64,000 nt of DNA from Spirirestis rafaelensis WJT71-NPBG6 (lineage in GTDB: Bacteria > Cyanobacteriota > Cyanobacteriia > Cyanobacteriales > Nostocaceae). Shown one piece after another: positions 8,709 to 17,963 of the stretch. Each line of letters starts with the position of its first letter. The stretch's first letter is position 1. Both the position numbers and the translations under genes were made by a program. The notes under the pieces are model-generated. The model was not told where the DNA came from. It saw nothing but the letters and a program-made list of their open reading frames with translations, and did no database searches. Where the stretch lies: assembly GCA_019359015.1 (NCBI GenBank), contig JAHHID010000003.1, positions 1-64,000 of the forward strand. The letters are read 5' to 3'.

Positions 8709-9482
8709 CTAAAATTTATCTTTCATCCCCCGCAAACGGGCGAAGGTTTGTACTGGGTCGCTACTCTTAACAGATAGTTGTAACGTCGGCTGCTCCCAAC
8801 GTAAAAAGGGATTTGTCCGCTTCTCCACCCCCAGTAGCGAAGGAACAGTAGCTTCTCCCCGACTGCGGTAAGCCTTCACCTCATCATATCTATTTTGTAA
8901 ATCGGCGTTCTCTGTATCCACAGTGAGGGCAAATTGAAGATTTTTTAAAGTGTATTCGTGGGCGCACCAAACACGCGTATCATCCGGTAGAGAGCGTAGT
9001 TTACTCAGGGAATCCACCATTTGGGTAGGAGTTCCTTCAAACAAGCGACCGCAACCGCCGGCAAACAGCGTATCACCGCAGAATAATTCCCCTATTTCAC
9101 CAGCTTGGGCTGGGGGAAAATAGTAAGCGATGTGAGCGCGGGTATGTCCGGGAACAAAGACAACTTCCCCGATTCTATCTGCAAATTGAACGCGCGAGCC
9201 TTCTACAAGAAACACTTGCTGTCCTGGTATTCTCCCTCGATCTTCGGCTCCACCATAAACCGTCACTTCCGGGAATTTTTGCATTAAGTGTTTATTGCCA
9301 CCAACATGATCCTGATGATGGTGCGTATTAAAAATCGCTACCAATTTAGCGTTTAGTTTAGCAAGTTGCTTTAATACTGGTTCAGCCTCTGCCGGATCGA
9401 CTACAGCAGCGATATTTTGCTTTGGATCGAAAAGCAGAAAGATGTAATTGTCTGATAACGCTTCAAGACGGAATACCTGCAT
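8709..9482 (-). CDS. gloB: Hydroxyacylglutathione hydrolase (glyoxalase II)
   Basis: Metallo-beta-lactamase-fold enzyme that hydrolyses S-lactoylglutathione to lactate and glutathione. The metal-binding signature [10 protein letters not shown] is clear, followed by the second-half metal ligands in [29 protein letters not shown] and [14 protein letters not shown], and the C-terminal KRTNPFLR that contacts glutathione. Length is 257 residues from the start chosen here. An in-frame ATG 18 bases further upstream (9500) exists, but the GGGAGG ribosome site lies between the two ATGs, 8 bases before 9482, and glyoxalase II proteins begin close to [13 protein letters not shown], so 9482 is preferred. 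Confidence 0.93.
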   Translation of the reverse strand: MQVFRLEALSDNYIFLLFDPKQNIAAVVDPAEAEPVLKQLAKLNAKLVAIFNTHHHQDHVGGNKHLMQKFPEVTVYGGAEDRGRIPGQQVFLVEGSRVQFADRIGEVVFVPGHTRAHIAYYFPPAQAGEIGELFCGDTLFAGGCGRLFEGTPTQMVDSLSKLRSLPDDTRVWCAHEYTLKNLQFALTVDTENADLQNRYDEVKAYRSRGEATVPSLLGVEKRTNPFLRWEQPTLQLSVKSSDPVQTFARLRGMKDKF

Positions 9483-9490
9483 GACAATAG

Positions 9491-9497
9491 CCTCCCT
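9491..9497 (-). promoter_or_regulatory. Ribosome binding site that fixes the gloB start
   Basis: On the minus strand AGGGAGG stands 8 bases before the ATG at 9482. The alternative ATG at 9500 overlaps this site and has no good one of its own. Confidence 0.7.
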
Positions 9498-9500
9498 CAT

Positions 9501-10097
9501 CCTATGTTTCAGTTAGCAGCGACAGGTCTACCTTCACAAAGTATATTAACTATTTACAATTTTTTAATTATGTTTCTTGAATGCATATAATATTGATTTT
9601 CACAACCGTAATTATTTATAAAATATATTACCTACATTCTCACAAAAAATTAAGTATAATTGCTTTGTAATGAGTACGTACGCAAAGTTAAATTTATATT
9701 GTTATCGTATTTGTCAAGATACGAAAAAGTCTCAGTATTGCCAAAAATCATATAGATAATTTGCTTTCACTTGTTAGTTTTCAAAATCTTTGAATTTTTA
9801 TACAGTTATCTTTTGCAAAAAAAAGGGGGACCAAATTACCAAGAAGGAAATACTTGTATTATAAACTACCATAATTCTACTGCTTGCTTTTCATAGGTAA
9901 GCAAAATAAGTTTGATTTATGCGTGGATTTTCTATTGAAATGTAGCAGATGTAAGGTTAGATTGATTTTAATTTTTATGAGTGCAAGTAAGAGAAAATGT
10001 TTACATCCTGTATCAGCAATATCTAAGTGTTCCCTTTAAATATAAGGGTGTAGTAAATATACTAGTTTTTTGCACACATTAACAGCAGCAAAGTCTT
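9501..10097. other. AT-rich divergent intergenic region
   Basis: About 600 bp separating leftward gloB from the rightward glycan cluster. It is strongly AT-rich and contains an AAAAAAAAGGGGG run near 9818-9830. No coding segment, long repeat or tRNA was recognised; it presumably contains the promoter of the glycosyltransferase cluster. Confidence 0.55.
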
Positions 10098-11297
10098 GTG
10101 AGTTTACAGCAAAACAAAGCTCAATTAAAAGTTTCAATACTTGTCAGTGACCTATCGAGCGCTGGAGCAGGAAGGTGGGGAGGTGGAGGTGTTCGTTCAT
10201 TTTTACTAGCTCAAGCACTGCAAAAGCTTCAATATCAAGTAGAAATTTTAGGATTTGTTTTTGGCAACGAGCCAGCAGTAATTCCTCAATCTGAAATTCC
10301 AGTTACTAGCTTTCTTGGCTACAACTATCCAAAATTTATAGTATCAGCTTCTCAGCTTCTGAAAAAGCTTGATGGTGATATTATTTATGCAATGCGACCG
10401 AAACCGACAACCTTCGGGTTATCTTTGCTGAAAAAATTAAATAATCATCGACCTCTAATTTTGGATATAGATGACTGGGAATTAAGTTGGCATGGTGGCG
10501 AGAAGTGGCAATATCGCCCTTCAATTAAGCAATTTGCTAGAGACATTTTTAAATCAGATGGTGCTCTTAGATATCCCGATCATCCGCTTTATTTAAAATG
10601 GGTTGAAGGTATGGCAAAAAATGCTAATGCCATTACAATTCATACCCAGTTTTTAAAAGAGCGATTTGGTGGTTTTTATTTGCCTAATGGTAAAGATACT
10701 ACTCTATTTAATCCTTCACACTACAATCCTCAAGAAAGCAGAGAACGTTATGGACTTAGTGGTTATCGCATTTTAATGTTTCCTGGTGCGCCAAGACCAT
10801 ACAAAGGTGTTGAAGATGTATTGATAGCGCTAGATAAACTAAATGAGCCAGATTTAAGACTGGTGATTGTCGGTGGCAGTCCTTATGATAACTATGATGC
10901 TGAACTCACAGAAAAATGGGGACGTTGGATAATTAAATTACCAAAGTATCCATCTACAGAAATGCCTGCAATTGTCGCAGCAGCGCACGTTATTGTTGTC
11001 CCGCAACGAAATACCCCAGCAGCTTTAGCTCAGTTTCCATTGAAATTAACCGATGGAATGGCAATGGCAAAGCCAGTTTTAGCAACACGAGTAGGAGATA
11101 TTCCTAAGATTTTAGGTGAAACTGGTTATTTAGTTGAGCCAAGTTGCCCTATTGAAATAGCCGAGAAAATTCAATACATATTCCAGCATTTAGATGAAGC
11201 AAATGAACAAGGAAAGCTAGCTCGAAAAAGATGTGTGGAATACTACAGTATTGATGCAATGACAGCTACCTTAGGAAACATCATGCAACAGATATAG
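10098..11297 (+). CDS. GT4-type glycosyltransferase
   Basis: A 399-residue GT-B glycosyltransferase. The N-terminal Rossmann-like half starts KVSILVSDLSSAGAGRWGGGGVRSF, with the acceptor-side glycine loop. The C-terminal half shows ILMFPGAPRPYKGVEDVL (the usual nucleotide-sugar-domain entry), LRLVIVGG, then AAAHVIVVPQ and FPLKLTDGMAMAKPVLATRVGDIPKIL, which corresponds to the E(x7)E region though the first acidic residue is replaced by a Lys-rich stretch. No membrane segment is visible. The start is GTG. It is the first gene of a rightward cluster and precedes the exporter by 76 bp. Donor and acceptor are unknown. Confidence 0.85.
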   Translation: MSLQQNKAQLKVSILVSDLSSAGAGRWGGGGVRSFLLAQALQKLQYQVEILGFVFGNEPAVIPQSEIPVTSFLGYNYPKFIVSASQLLKKLDGDIIYAMRPKPTTFGLSLLKKLNNHRPLILDIDDWELSWHGGEKWQYRPSIKQFARDIFKSDGALRYPDHPLYLKWVEGMAKNANAITIHTQFLKERFGGFYLPNGKDTTLFNPSHYNPQESRERYGLSGYRILMFPGAPRPYKGVEDVLIALDKLNEPDLRLVIVGGSPYDNYDAELTEKWGRWIIKLPKYPSTEMPAIVAAAHVIVVPQRNTPAALAQFPLKLTDGMAMAKPVLATRVGDIPKILGETGYLVEPSCPIEIAEKIQYIFQHLDEANEQGKLARKRCVEYYSIDAMTATLGNIMQQI

Positions 11298-11373
11298 TAG
11301 TGCATGGATGTACAAGTATCATTCACGGTATTATTAAAACGTAATATTATTATATAAATCCATACAGTACAGT

Positions 11374-13620
11374 ATGTTAGGCAATAAGCTACTAATAAAA
11401 TTTGCTAAACCTTATCCAGGCTGGATTATTCTAACAATAATCTTGGGCTTTTCTGGAGCTTTATTTAATGGAATTGGCACGGCATTAATTGTACCAGTGA
11501 TTTTAAAAATCGTGGGACAAGAAGTGAATTTAACCAGCGCTCCTGGTATTCTCAAAGTAATTATGTATCCCTTTGATAAAGTATCAGAAAGTTACAGATT
11601 ACCATTGATGGCAGGGGCAATTATATTCACAATTATTTTAAAAAATGCTGCAACTTATGCTAGTACGTTAGCATCTAGTACTTTAACGCGAATGCTAACC
11701 TCGGATATGCGAGAAGCGGGAGTAAAGTTATTACTAGAAATTGACATAGATTATTATGCCAAGATGAAAGTTGGTGATTTAATCAACCGACTTGGTGGAG
11801 AAATTGCCCGTGCTGCTAGTGCTATAGGTAATGCAGTTAAATTAGTTATTCTCGGAATTACAATTTTAGTTTTTGTTGGCTTTTTGTTATCAATTTCTTG
11901 GCAATTGACAATTGCTGCTACGTTTTTGCTATCTTTGGTAATGCTAATTAATCAGTATGTCATAGCTCGTTCCAAAAAGTTTGGTCAGCAATTGTCAGAG
12001 ATGTCTAAAGCGTATTCGATTAGTACATTAGAAACCCTGATTGGAATTCGCTTAGTCAAAGCAACTGGTAATGAAGAAAAGGAATACCAACGAATAAAAA
12101 AACTAATTCGCGATCGCGAAAAAGCAGAGTACCAATCTCAGGCTAATTCAGAGATAATCGCACCAGTTAGTGAGGTAATGGGAATTACAGCTTTACTGCT
12201 GATTGTGTTTTTGAGCCGCACTTTCTTTACATCACAGATTGCGTCACTTTCAGCGGTGATTTTTACATACTTATTAGTGCTTTTGCGACTTCTGCCGTTA
12301 ATTTCTCAGTTAAATACTGTTCGCAGTGCTTTTGCTAATACCGCTGGCAGTGTGGATATGGTGACAGAGTTTTTACGACTCGATAATAAACCTTTTATGA
12401 GTAGGGGGAAATTAAACTACACAAAATTACAGGAGGGAGTGCATTTTCATAACATCTCTTTTTCTTACCCCAATCAAGATAAGCTGGTGTTGAAGGATGT
12501 CGATTTATATTTACCGCGTGGTACTACTTTAGCTTTAGTAGGAGGTTCGGGTGCGGGTAAGTCAACGCTTGCAGACCTTTTACCAAGATTTTATGACCCC
12601 ATATCTGGCAGTATTACGATTGATAAAACTGACCTGCGTGACTTCAATCTTACGTCTTTACGAAAAGCGATGGGAATTGTTAGTCAAGATACATTTCTAT
12701 TCAATGATTCGGTGCGGAATAATATAGCCTACGGAAAACCGGAAGCTACCGAAGATGAAGTTATTGCAGCAGCGCAAAGGGCAAATGCTTATGAGTTTAT
12801 CAGCAAATTGCCTGAGGGATTTGAAACGATGATTGGTGATCGCGGGGTGATGTTATCTGGTGGACAAAGACAAAGATTAGCGATCGCTCGCGCATTACTG
12901 CAAAATCCTGAAATTCTCATTTTGGATGAAGCGACTAGTGCTTTAGATACGGTTTCTGAACGTTTGGTGCAAACTGCAATTGACGATCTCAGTCGCGATC
13001 GCACTACTTTAGTAATTGCACATCGACTTTCCACAGTCCAAAAAGCTCATCAAATTGCCGTATTAGATCAAGGAAGTGTCGTCGAGGTAGGAACTCATCA
13101 AGAACTGTTAAGCAAGAATGGCTACTATTCGCGTTTGTACTCAATGCAATTTAGCGATCACCCAGAAGTTGCTACCAAACCTCATCAAAGCTTGATTCGG
13201 ATTTCTCATGAAATGCGATCGCGTCTTAACTCTATGATTGGTTTCCTACGCTTAATACTTGATGATATGGTAGACAATCCCCAAGAGCGTCAAGAATTAA
13301 TGGCAGAATCTTACAAGTCTGCTTTTAAAATTCTCAACGCTGTTGATGTTTTTGACGATATTGCTAACCTGCAAATCAAATACCAACCTGTATCAGTTGC
13401 ATCAAAAAAAATCAGTGAAACTACAGTTGATGAAATCTTAACTCATTTCTCTAAAGAGTTTCGGACAATTATCAATGGCATCCTTAGTTCTTTGCGATCG
13501 CTAGCAGACAATTTGGTAGAAAATCCCCAAGAGCAAAATCAACTTTTTGAAGAAGCTTGTGAATCAGCAATACATCTACTAAACAAAATAGAATATTTTG
13601 AGGATAGCATTAAGGCTTAA
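11374..13620 (+). CDS. HepA-type ABC exporter with a tandem HisKA-like C-terminal tail
   Basis: A 748-residue half-transporter fused to an unusual tail. The six-helix exporter membrane domain covers about 1-310. The nucleotide-binding domain (about 345-580) has Walker A GGSGAGKST near 389, signature LSGGQRQRLAIARALL near 494, Walker B EILILDEAT near 514 and the H-loop IAHRLST near 547. By overall look it belongs with HepA, the cyanobacterial heterocyst-polysaccharide exporter. Residues about 600-748 carry two similar helical segments. The first, ISHEMRSRLNSMIGFLRL, reads as a histidine-kinase dimerisation helix with its phosphoacceptor His; the second, SKEFRTIINGILSSLRSL, has Lys in the His position. 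No kinase ATPase domain follows. The glycosyltransferases around it suggest export of a glycan or lipid-linked sugar. Confidence 0.85.
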   Translation: MLGNKLLIKFAKPYPGWIILTIILGFSGALFNGIGTALIVPVILKIVGQEVNLTSAPGILKVIMYPFDKVSESYRLPLMAGAIIFTIILKNAATYASTLASSTLTRMLTSDMREAGVKLLLEIDIDYYAKMKVGDLINRLGGEIARAASAIGNAVKLVILGITILVFVGFLLSISWQLTIAATFLLSLVMLINQYVIARSKKFGQQLSEMSKAYSISTLETLIGIRLVKATGNEEKEYQRIKKLIRDREKAEYQSQANSEIIAPVSEVMGITALLLIVFLSRTFFTSQIASLSAVIFTYLLVLLRLLPLISQLNTVRSAFANTAGSVDMVTEFLRLDNKPFMSRGKLNYTKLQEGVHFHNISFSYPNQDKLVLKDVDLYLPRGTTLALVGGSGAGKSTLADLLPRFYDPISGSITIDKTDLRDFNLTSLRKAMGIVSQDTFLFNDSVRNNIAYGKPEATEDEVIAAAQRANAYEFISKLPEGFETMIGDRGVMLSGGQRQRLAIARALLQNPEILILDEATSALDTVSERLVQTAIDDLSRDRTTLVIAHRLSTVQKAHQIAVLDQGSVVEVGTHQELLSKNGYYSRLYSMQFSDHPEVATKPHQSLIRISHEMRSRLNSMIGFLRLILDDMVDNPQERQELMAESYKSAFKILNAVDVFDDIANLQIKYQPVSVASKKISETTVDEILTHFSKEFRTIINGILSSLRSLADNLVENPQEQNQLFEEACESAIHLLNKIEYFEDSIKA

Positions 13621-13706
13621 ATTATCCTGTAAAACAATGAAATAATTGTATCGATTAATCCTCATTACAAAACAATAATTGTCAGAAAAATACTTAACTC
13701 AATATC

Positions 13707-14918
13707 ATGAAAACATCTTTACAAAGAAACAATTATATATTTTTCACGAGAAATTTTTTAACCAACCCAGAGGCAAAGTTAGTGCAGGTAGCAAATTCTG
13801 CCAATGCAGCTGCTAACTTGGGTTATTCAACCGTTTTAGTTTACAGCCACAAAGGATTAACATCTTATAACCCTATTAGTTTAATTCGTCCCTTTTCACC
13901 CAGAAAACCTGAAGAAAAACTTGCCAAGCTTTACAACTTACAAGAAAAACTCAAAGTTGCTCCTCTTTCAATGCCTTGGTTCGTAGATAAATTTGGTGGC
14001 AAATTGACAAATTCTAGCACCCTTGTATCAAAATACTATTTCCCCTTTCATATTCTTCCTACCACTAAAATTGTCCATACTCGCGACTGGAATTTTGTCA
14101 AAGTAGCAATAATGCATGGAATTCCAGCAATTTACGAACACCACCATCACGAAGACAAAAAATTTGAACCAGAAATTGTCAAAAATCCCCTTTTTACGAT
14201 TGCTATAACTGTTGCTGATACAGTTAGAGAAAGCATGATCCAAAATGGAATGCCACCTGAAAAAGTTGTCAAAATGCATAATGGTTACAGTCAATTGTTT
14301 GCTACCAGACAACCGGAAGCAGCTGAAGAATGGCGAGAAAAACTGCTTCAAGATAAATACCAACATATGGTTGTCTATTCTGGAGCACTCTATTCATTTA
14401 AAGGGGTTGATTTATTAATTGATGTTGCCAAAGATTTACCGCACGTCCAATTTGTATTTGCCGGCGGAAAAGAAGAGCAAGTGCAAGCTTATCAGCAGAT
14501 GGCAAGAGAAAAGCAAGTTACCAACACGACATTTTTAGGCTACATAGAACACCACAAGCTAGGAAGTTTGCTGCAAGCTGCGGATATTTTAGCTCACCCT
14601 CATTGTTCGGGAAATGCATCAACTTTTACCTCTCCTCTGAAGTTTTTTGATTATATGGCTGCTGGTACACCCATCGTCTCAACGGAGATTGCACCATTGA
14701 TGGAATTTAAGCCTGCAAATGTTGTGGCTGCTTGGTGCGAACCAGATAATCCACAAGAATTTGCCAGATGTATTAAACACGTTTTAGAAACCCGTCCCAG
14801 AAAAATCGAAGGCTATTCAGATAGTCTTGAGTTCGTCAAGCAGTTTACTTGGGAAAATAGAATCCAAAAAATTCTTAGCTATGTCGATGCTTCTATGCGT
14901 CCAGTAGCAATTAATTAA
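13707..14918 (+). CDS. GT4-type glycosyltransferase
   Basis: A 403-residue GT-B enzyme. The N-terminal half begins after about 20 residues with NPEAKLVQVANSANAAANLGYSTVLV, has VHTRDW and IYEHHHHEDKKF, and the donor-side half shows VVYSGALYSFKGVDLLIDVA, VQFVFAGGKEEQ, LLQAADILAHPHC and SPLKFFDYMAAGTPIVSTEI, the usual GT4 donor-site motif. It shares only the fold with the GT4 enzyme two genes upstream. No signal peptide or membrane segment. Spacing to neighbours (86 and 48 bp) and common direction suggest the same transcript as the exporter. The transferred sugar is unknown. Confidence 0.85.
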   Translation: MKTSLQRNNYIFFTRNFLTNPEAKLVQVANSANAAANLGYSTVLVYSHKGLTSYNPISLIRPFSPRKPEEKLAKLYNLQEKLKVAPLSMPWFVDKFGGKLTNSSTLVSKYYFPFHILPTTKIVHTRDWNFVKVAIMHGIPAIYEHHHHEDKKFEPEIVKNPLFTIAITVADTVRESMIQNGMPPEKVVKMHNGYSQLFATRQPEAAEEWREKLLQDKYQHMVVYSGALYSFKGVDLLIDVAKDLPHVQFVFAGGKEEQVQAYQQMAREKQVTNTTFLGYIEHHKLGSLLQAADILAHPHCSGNASTFTSPLKFFDYMAAGTPIVSTEIAPLMEFKPANVVAAWCEPDNPQEFARCIKHVLETRPRKIEGYSDSLEFVKQFTWENRIQKILSYVDASMRPVAIN

Positions 14919-14966
14919 AATAAAACCGCCAAATAAAAATTAGTAATTTAACTAATTTATGCAAGT

Positions 14967-15923
14967 ATGATGAAAAAAAATATCGGCATGATTACCAGCT
15001 ACCAAGCTATTAACCAAAGTGATTGGCTTTGGCATCAAACCCCTCATGCGTTCGGTGAGTGGAAAAATATTCAAATACAAGCAAATCACTCAAAACCAGA
15101 CTTTCTCTTGTTATATAATTTCTGCGACTTTGTTAAACCTGTTGGGAACAAAAGCTGGTTTAACAAGTTTCTACCGCACCAGCAGCAAGAAGAAAACATC
15201 ACAAATTTATTACGAGGTGTGCCGAAAGAAAGAATAATTTCCTTAGTCAGAGAACCCCCATTTGCAGAGTTAGAACAAAAGCGAATTAGTGATTACCAAA
15301 ACGCTTCTAAATACTGCGGTTATGTCTCTGGTCCCGATGATTTTGCACCAATACCTGAGTATATGCCCGCTATTTGGTATCATGCGAATTCGTTTAGAGA
15401 ACTGAACGAAATGCCACCTCCGCAAAAGGTTCGTCATTGCAGTTGGATTACATCTGGTATCGATCGCACAGCAAATCATCAGCAACGTATTAACTTTTTA
15501 AAAATGTTGCGAGAAAGCGGTTTAGTATTCGATTTATATGGACGAGATTTACCAGATTGGGCACAGGGAAATGGCAAAGTTAATAATAAATGGCATAGCA
15601 TGGCTCCTTATTACTACAACTTGGCAATAGAAAATTATGCTGATAATAATTGGTATGTGAGTGAGAAGCTTTGGGATTCTCTTTTGGCTTGGTGTTTGCC
15701 AATTTATTACGGTGGTTCTGCCGCTGAGAAATTATTGCCACCAGGAAGCTTTTTGAGGCTACCAAGTATAGATGAAAAGGGTTTGGCATACATTCAGGAA
15801 GTAACGTCTACTCCTGATGCTTGGTACGCAGCTAAAGACGCGATCGCTGAAGCTAGGCAAATTATTTTGCACAAATTAAATCTGCTGAACTGGTTAGATA
15901 ACGCAGTTAACCAAATTGCATAA
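14967..15923 (+). CDS. GT10-like (alpha-1,3-fucosyltransferase fold) glycosyltransferase
   Basis: A 318-residue protein whose C-terminal half carries the GT10 signature: YNLAIENYADNNWYVSEKLWDSLLAW (about 217-242) followed by LPIYYGGSAAEKLLPPGSFLRL (to about 265). In GT10 enzymes this FENS..YVTEK..D.L..G..P.YYG block binds GDP-fucose. The N-terminal half (DFLLLYNFCDF, REPPFAELEQKRISDYQNASKY) fits the acceptor domain of bacterial members, although it is divergent. Two ATGs in a row open the frame. It sits 48 bp after a GT4 gene. The donor may be GDP-fucose, but no fucose-synthesis genes are in the window, so the sugar is inferred only from the family. Confidence 0.75.
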   Translation: MMKKNIGMITSYQAINQSDWLWHQTPHAFGEWKNIQIQANHSKPDFLLLYNFCDFVKPVGNKSWFNKFLPHQQQEENITNLLRGVPKERIISLVREPPFAELEQKRISDYQNASKYCGYVSGPDDFAPIPEYMPAIWYHANSFRELNEMPPPQKVRHCSWITSGIDRTANHQQRINFLKMLRESGLVFDLYGRDLPDWAQGNGKVNNKWHSMAPYYYNLAIENYADNNWYVSEKLWDSLLAWCLPIYYGGSAAEKLLPPGSFLRLPSIDEKGLAYIQEVTSTPDAWYAAKDAIAEARQIILHKLNLLNWLDNAVNQIA

Positions 15924-15949
15924 ATAAAATTTTCATTCAGGAAATTTCC

Positions 15950-16954
15950 ATGACTAATGGTATCTATACAATCGGCAACGATGTAGTTTATAACCAACTC
16001 GTAGCTTTTCTTAATAGTGTTGAAGTCAATGTAGGTACAGATATTCCAGTATGTGTAATTGCCTATGACGACAACATCGAGAAAGTTAGTGCAGAAGTCG
16101 CTAATAGAAAAAATGTGACTCTGCTAAATGATGCCCAATTATTTAAAAGCTGGGAAGATTTTTCTCTGCGAGTGTGGCAAACACATCCCACTGCTTTAAA
16201 AGTTTGGCAAGAACAAGGGATTAAAGGAGTGCGTCGAATTGGCATGAATCGCCGATATTGCGCTTTTGATAATAATAGTATTTTTGATAAGTTTGCTTAT
16301 TTTGATGCAGATATTTTAATCTTAAATTCTCTGCAATTAATTTTTGAAAAATTGCAAAATCATCCCCTGATTGTTTATGACTTTCAGTACAAAGATCCAT
16401 CGTTTATTTTCAATACTGAATCTGAAAAATTATCAACTATTTTCAGCAAAGAGCGCATCAGCTCAGATATTTTTTGCGCGGGTTTTTATGCCGGAACTAA
16501 GGGCTTATTTACCCCAGAAGAACGAGATTACATAATATCAAAATTAGAAAATGGGGAAGCAGAAATTTTGCTGATGAAAGCCCCAAACCAATCTGTTTTG
16601 AACTATATGGTAATGCGATGCAATATCCCAGTTTATAACTTATCGCTGCAATTACCTCCTAATGAAATAACTGGTTGTGCTGTAACTTCTGGGCACTTTC
16701 AGTTAAGAGATAATGTTTTGTACGACAAAGGTAGCCAACTTACTTATCTGCATTATATTGGTTTGTCATCTAGTCTATTTGATAGAGTGTGCAACGGGGA
16801 AAATATTGATTTTCCCTATAGAGAGATTTTCTTGCACTATCGCTATTTACATGAACCAGAGAAGCGACCAAAGTTTACAACTAAGCCAAGATATTACAAT
16901 GCACCTCCTAGTTTAAGTACGAGAATTTTCAAAAAGTTAGGATTAAAAACTTGA
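15950..16954 (+). CDS. GT-A-like glycosyltransferase (GT8-like), paralogue 1
   Basis: A 334-residue protein. It opens GIYTIGNDVVYNQLVAFLNSVEVN, as in GT-A nucleotide-sugar enzymes, and has the metal-binding DxD in FAYFDADILIL near 120. Further on are FCAGFYAG, PNQSVLNYMVMR (compare the DQ..LN motif of GT8) and LTYLHYIG, then an R-rich proline tail. The following gene is a clear paralogue by order of the same motifs. AGGA precedes the ATG. Only 26 bp separate it from the GT10-like gene, so co-transcription is likely. A soluble enzyme is predicted; donor unknown. Confidence 0.75.
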   Translation: MTNGIYTIGNDVVYNQLVAFLNSVEVNVGTDIPVCVIAYDDNIEKVSAEVANRKNVTLLNDAQLFKSWEDFSLRVWQTHPTALKVWQEQGIKGVRRIGMNRRYCAFDNNSIFDKFAYFDADILILNSLQLIFEKLQNHPLIVYDFQYKDPSFIFNTESEKLSTIFSKERISSDIFCAGFYAGTKGLFTPEERDYIISKLENGEAEILLMKAPNQSVLNYMVMRCNIPVYNLSLQLPPNEITGCAVTSGHFQLRDNVLYDKGSQLTYLHYIGLSSSLFDRVCNGENIDFPYREIFLHYRYLHEPEKRPKFTTKPRYYNAPPSLSTRIFKKLGLKT

Positions 16955-16964
16955 GGAATAAAAA

Positions 16965-17885
16965 ATGAATCGCGGAATTTATATTGTTGCTAACGACCGA
17001 GTGATGGATAATGCGATCGCTCTCATTAACAGTATCCGATTTTATGACCAGGATACGCCAATTGTGATGATTCCATACAATGAAAATTATCAGGCGATCG
17101 CAGACGTTATTAGCAATTTCCCTAAAGTAAATATTTACGAAGATTTGGAATTTATTCAGAAGTTTTCTGAGCAAGCTAATCAAATTTGTGGTCAAGATTT
17201 CTTTGAACGACCAAATTTGCTTCGCAAGCTAATTTGCTGGTTTGGACTTTTCGACGAGTTTCTGTATATTGATACGGATATCATTGTTTTTAATAAAATA
17301 ATCGACAATCTAAAGTATCTGGCAGAATCTGATTTTGTTTGTTATGACTATCAACATTTAAGCGGAATTTATGAAGTCTTCAAACAGCCAATCTTAGAAA
17401 ATAATATTTTCTCAAATACTGAGATAAAAGACGTTTTTAATAGTGGTTTTTGGGCTTCTAAAAAGCATATTTTTTCCGAGACAGATGTTTATAAAGCGCT
17501 TAAACAAGTTGTAGCGCATCCCGAATATTTTGATTTATCAACTGTTGATCAACCTATCATTAACTATCTTGTCTTAAAGCATATACCGCGCAGATTTAAT
17601 ATAGTCAATAGACCGGGTAAAGCACCTGGAAATTGGGCAGGTAGCCCTCATTTTAAAGCTCAAGGGCATATACTTATAGACCCCAAGTTGAATCAACCTC
17701 TACAGTTTATTCACTGGGCAGGAATGCGGATTGAACCTGGTTGTCCTTATTGGGAAACTTGGCAGTATTACCGCAATCTTAATCCATCACTGCCACCTCC
17801 AGTTTTTCCAGTTCAGGTTAAAAAAACTTCTTGGCAGCAAACTTTAAGTCAGATTAAAACTCTATTTCGCTTTCTGAAAAAGTAA
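16965..17885 (+). CDS. GT-A-like glycosyltransferase (GT8-like), paralogue 2
   Basis: A 306-residue protein of the same build as its upstream neighbour: RGIYIVANDRVMDNAIALINSIR at the start, metal-binding DTD in FLYIDTDIIVF near 100, DVFNSGFWAS, TVDQPIINYLVLK and LQFIHWAG. The two paralogues are separated by 10 bp, indicating tandem duplication with strong divergence and translation from one message. The acidic DxD and the C-terminal HWAG match GT-A retaining-type enzymes, but family assignment to GT8 is only by resemblance. It is the last rightward gene of the cluster; a converging glycosyltransferase follows 78 bp on. Confidence 0.75.
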   Translation: MNRGIYIVANDRVMDNAIALINSIRFYDQDTPIVMIPYNENYQAIADVISNFPKVNIYEDLEFIQKFSEQANQICGQDFFERPNLLRKLICWFGLFDEFLYIDTDIIVFNKIIDNLKYLAESDFVCYDYQHLSGIYEVFKQPILENNIFSNTEIKDVFNSGFWASKKHIFSETDVYKALKQVVAHPEYFDLSTVDQPIINYLVLKHIPRRFNIVNRPGKAPGNWAGSPHFKAQGHILIDPKLNQPLQFIHWAGMRIEPGCPYWETWQYYRNLNPSLPPPVFPVQVKKTSWQQTLSQIKTLFRFLKK

Positions 17886-17963
17886 TACTAATTCTTTGTA
17901 ATGATACGCGGAATATCGCCCTGCGCCAAGCGCTTTAGCCTGGGAGCAATGCGTACTTCGTTC

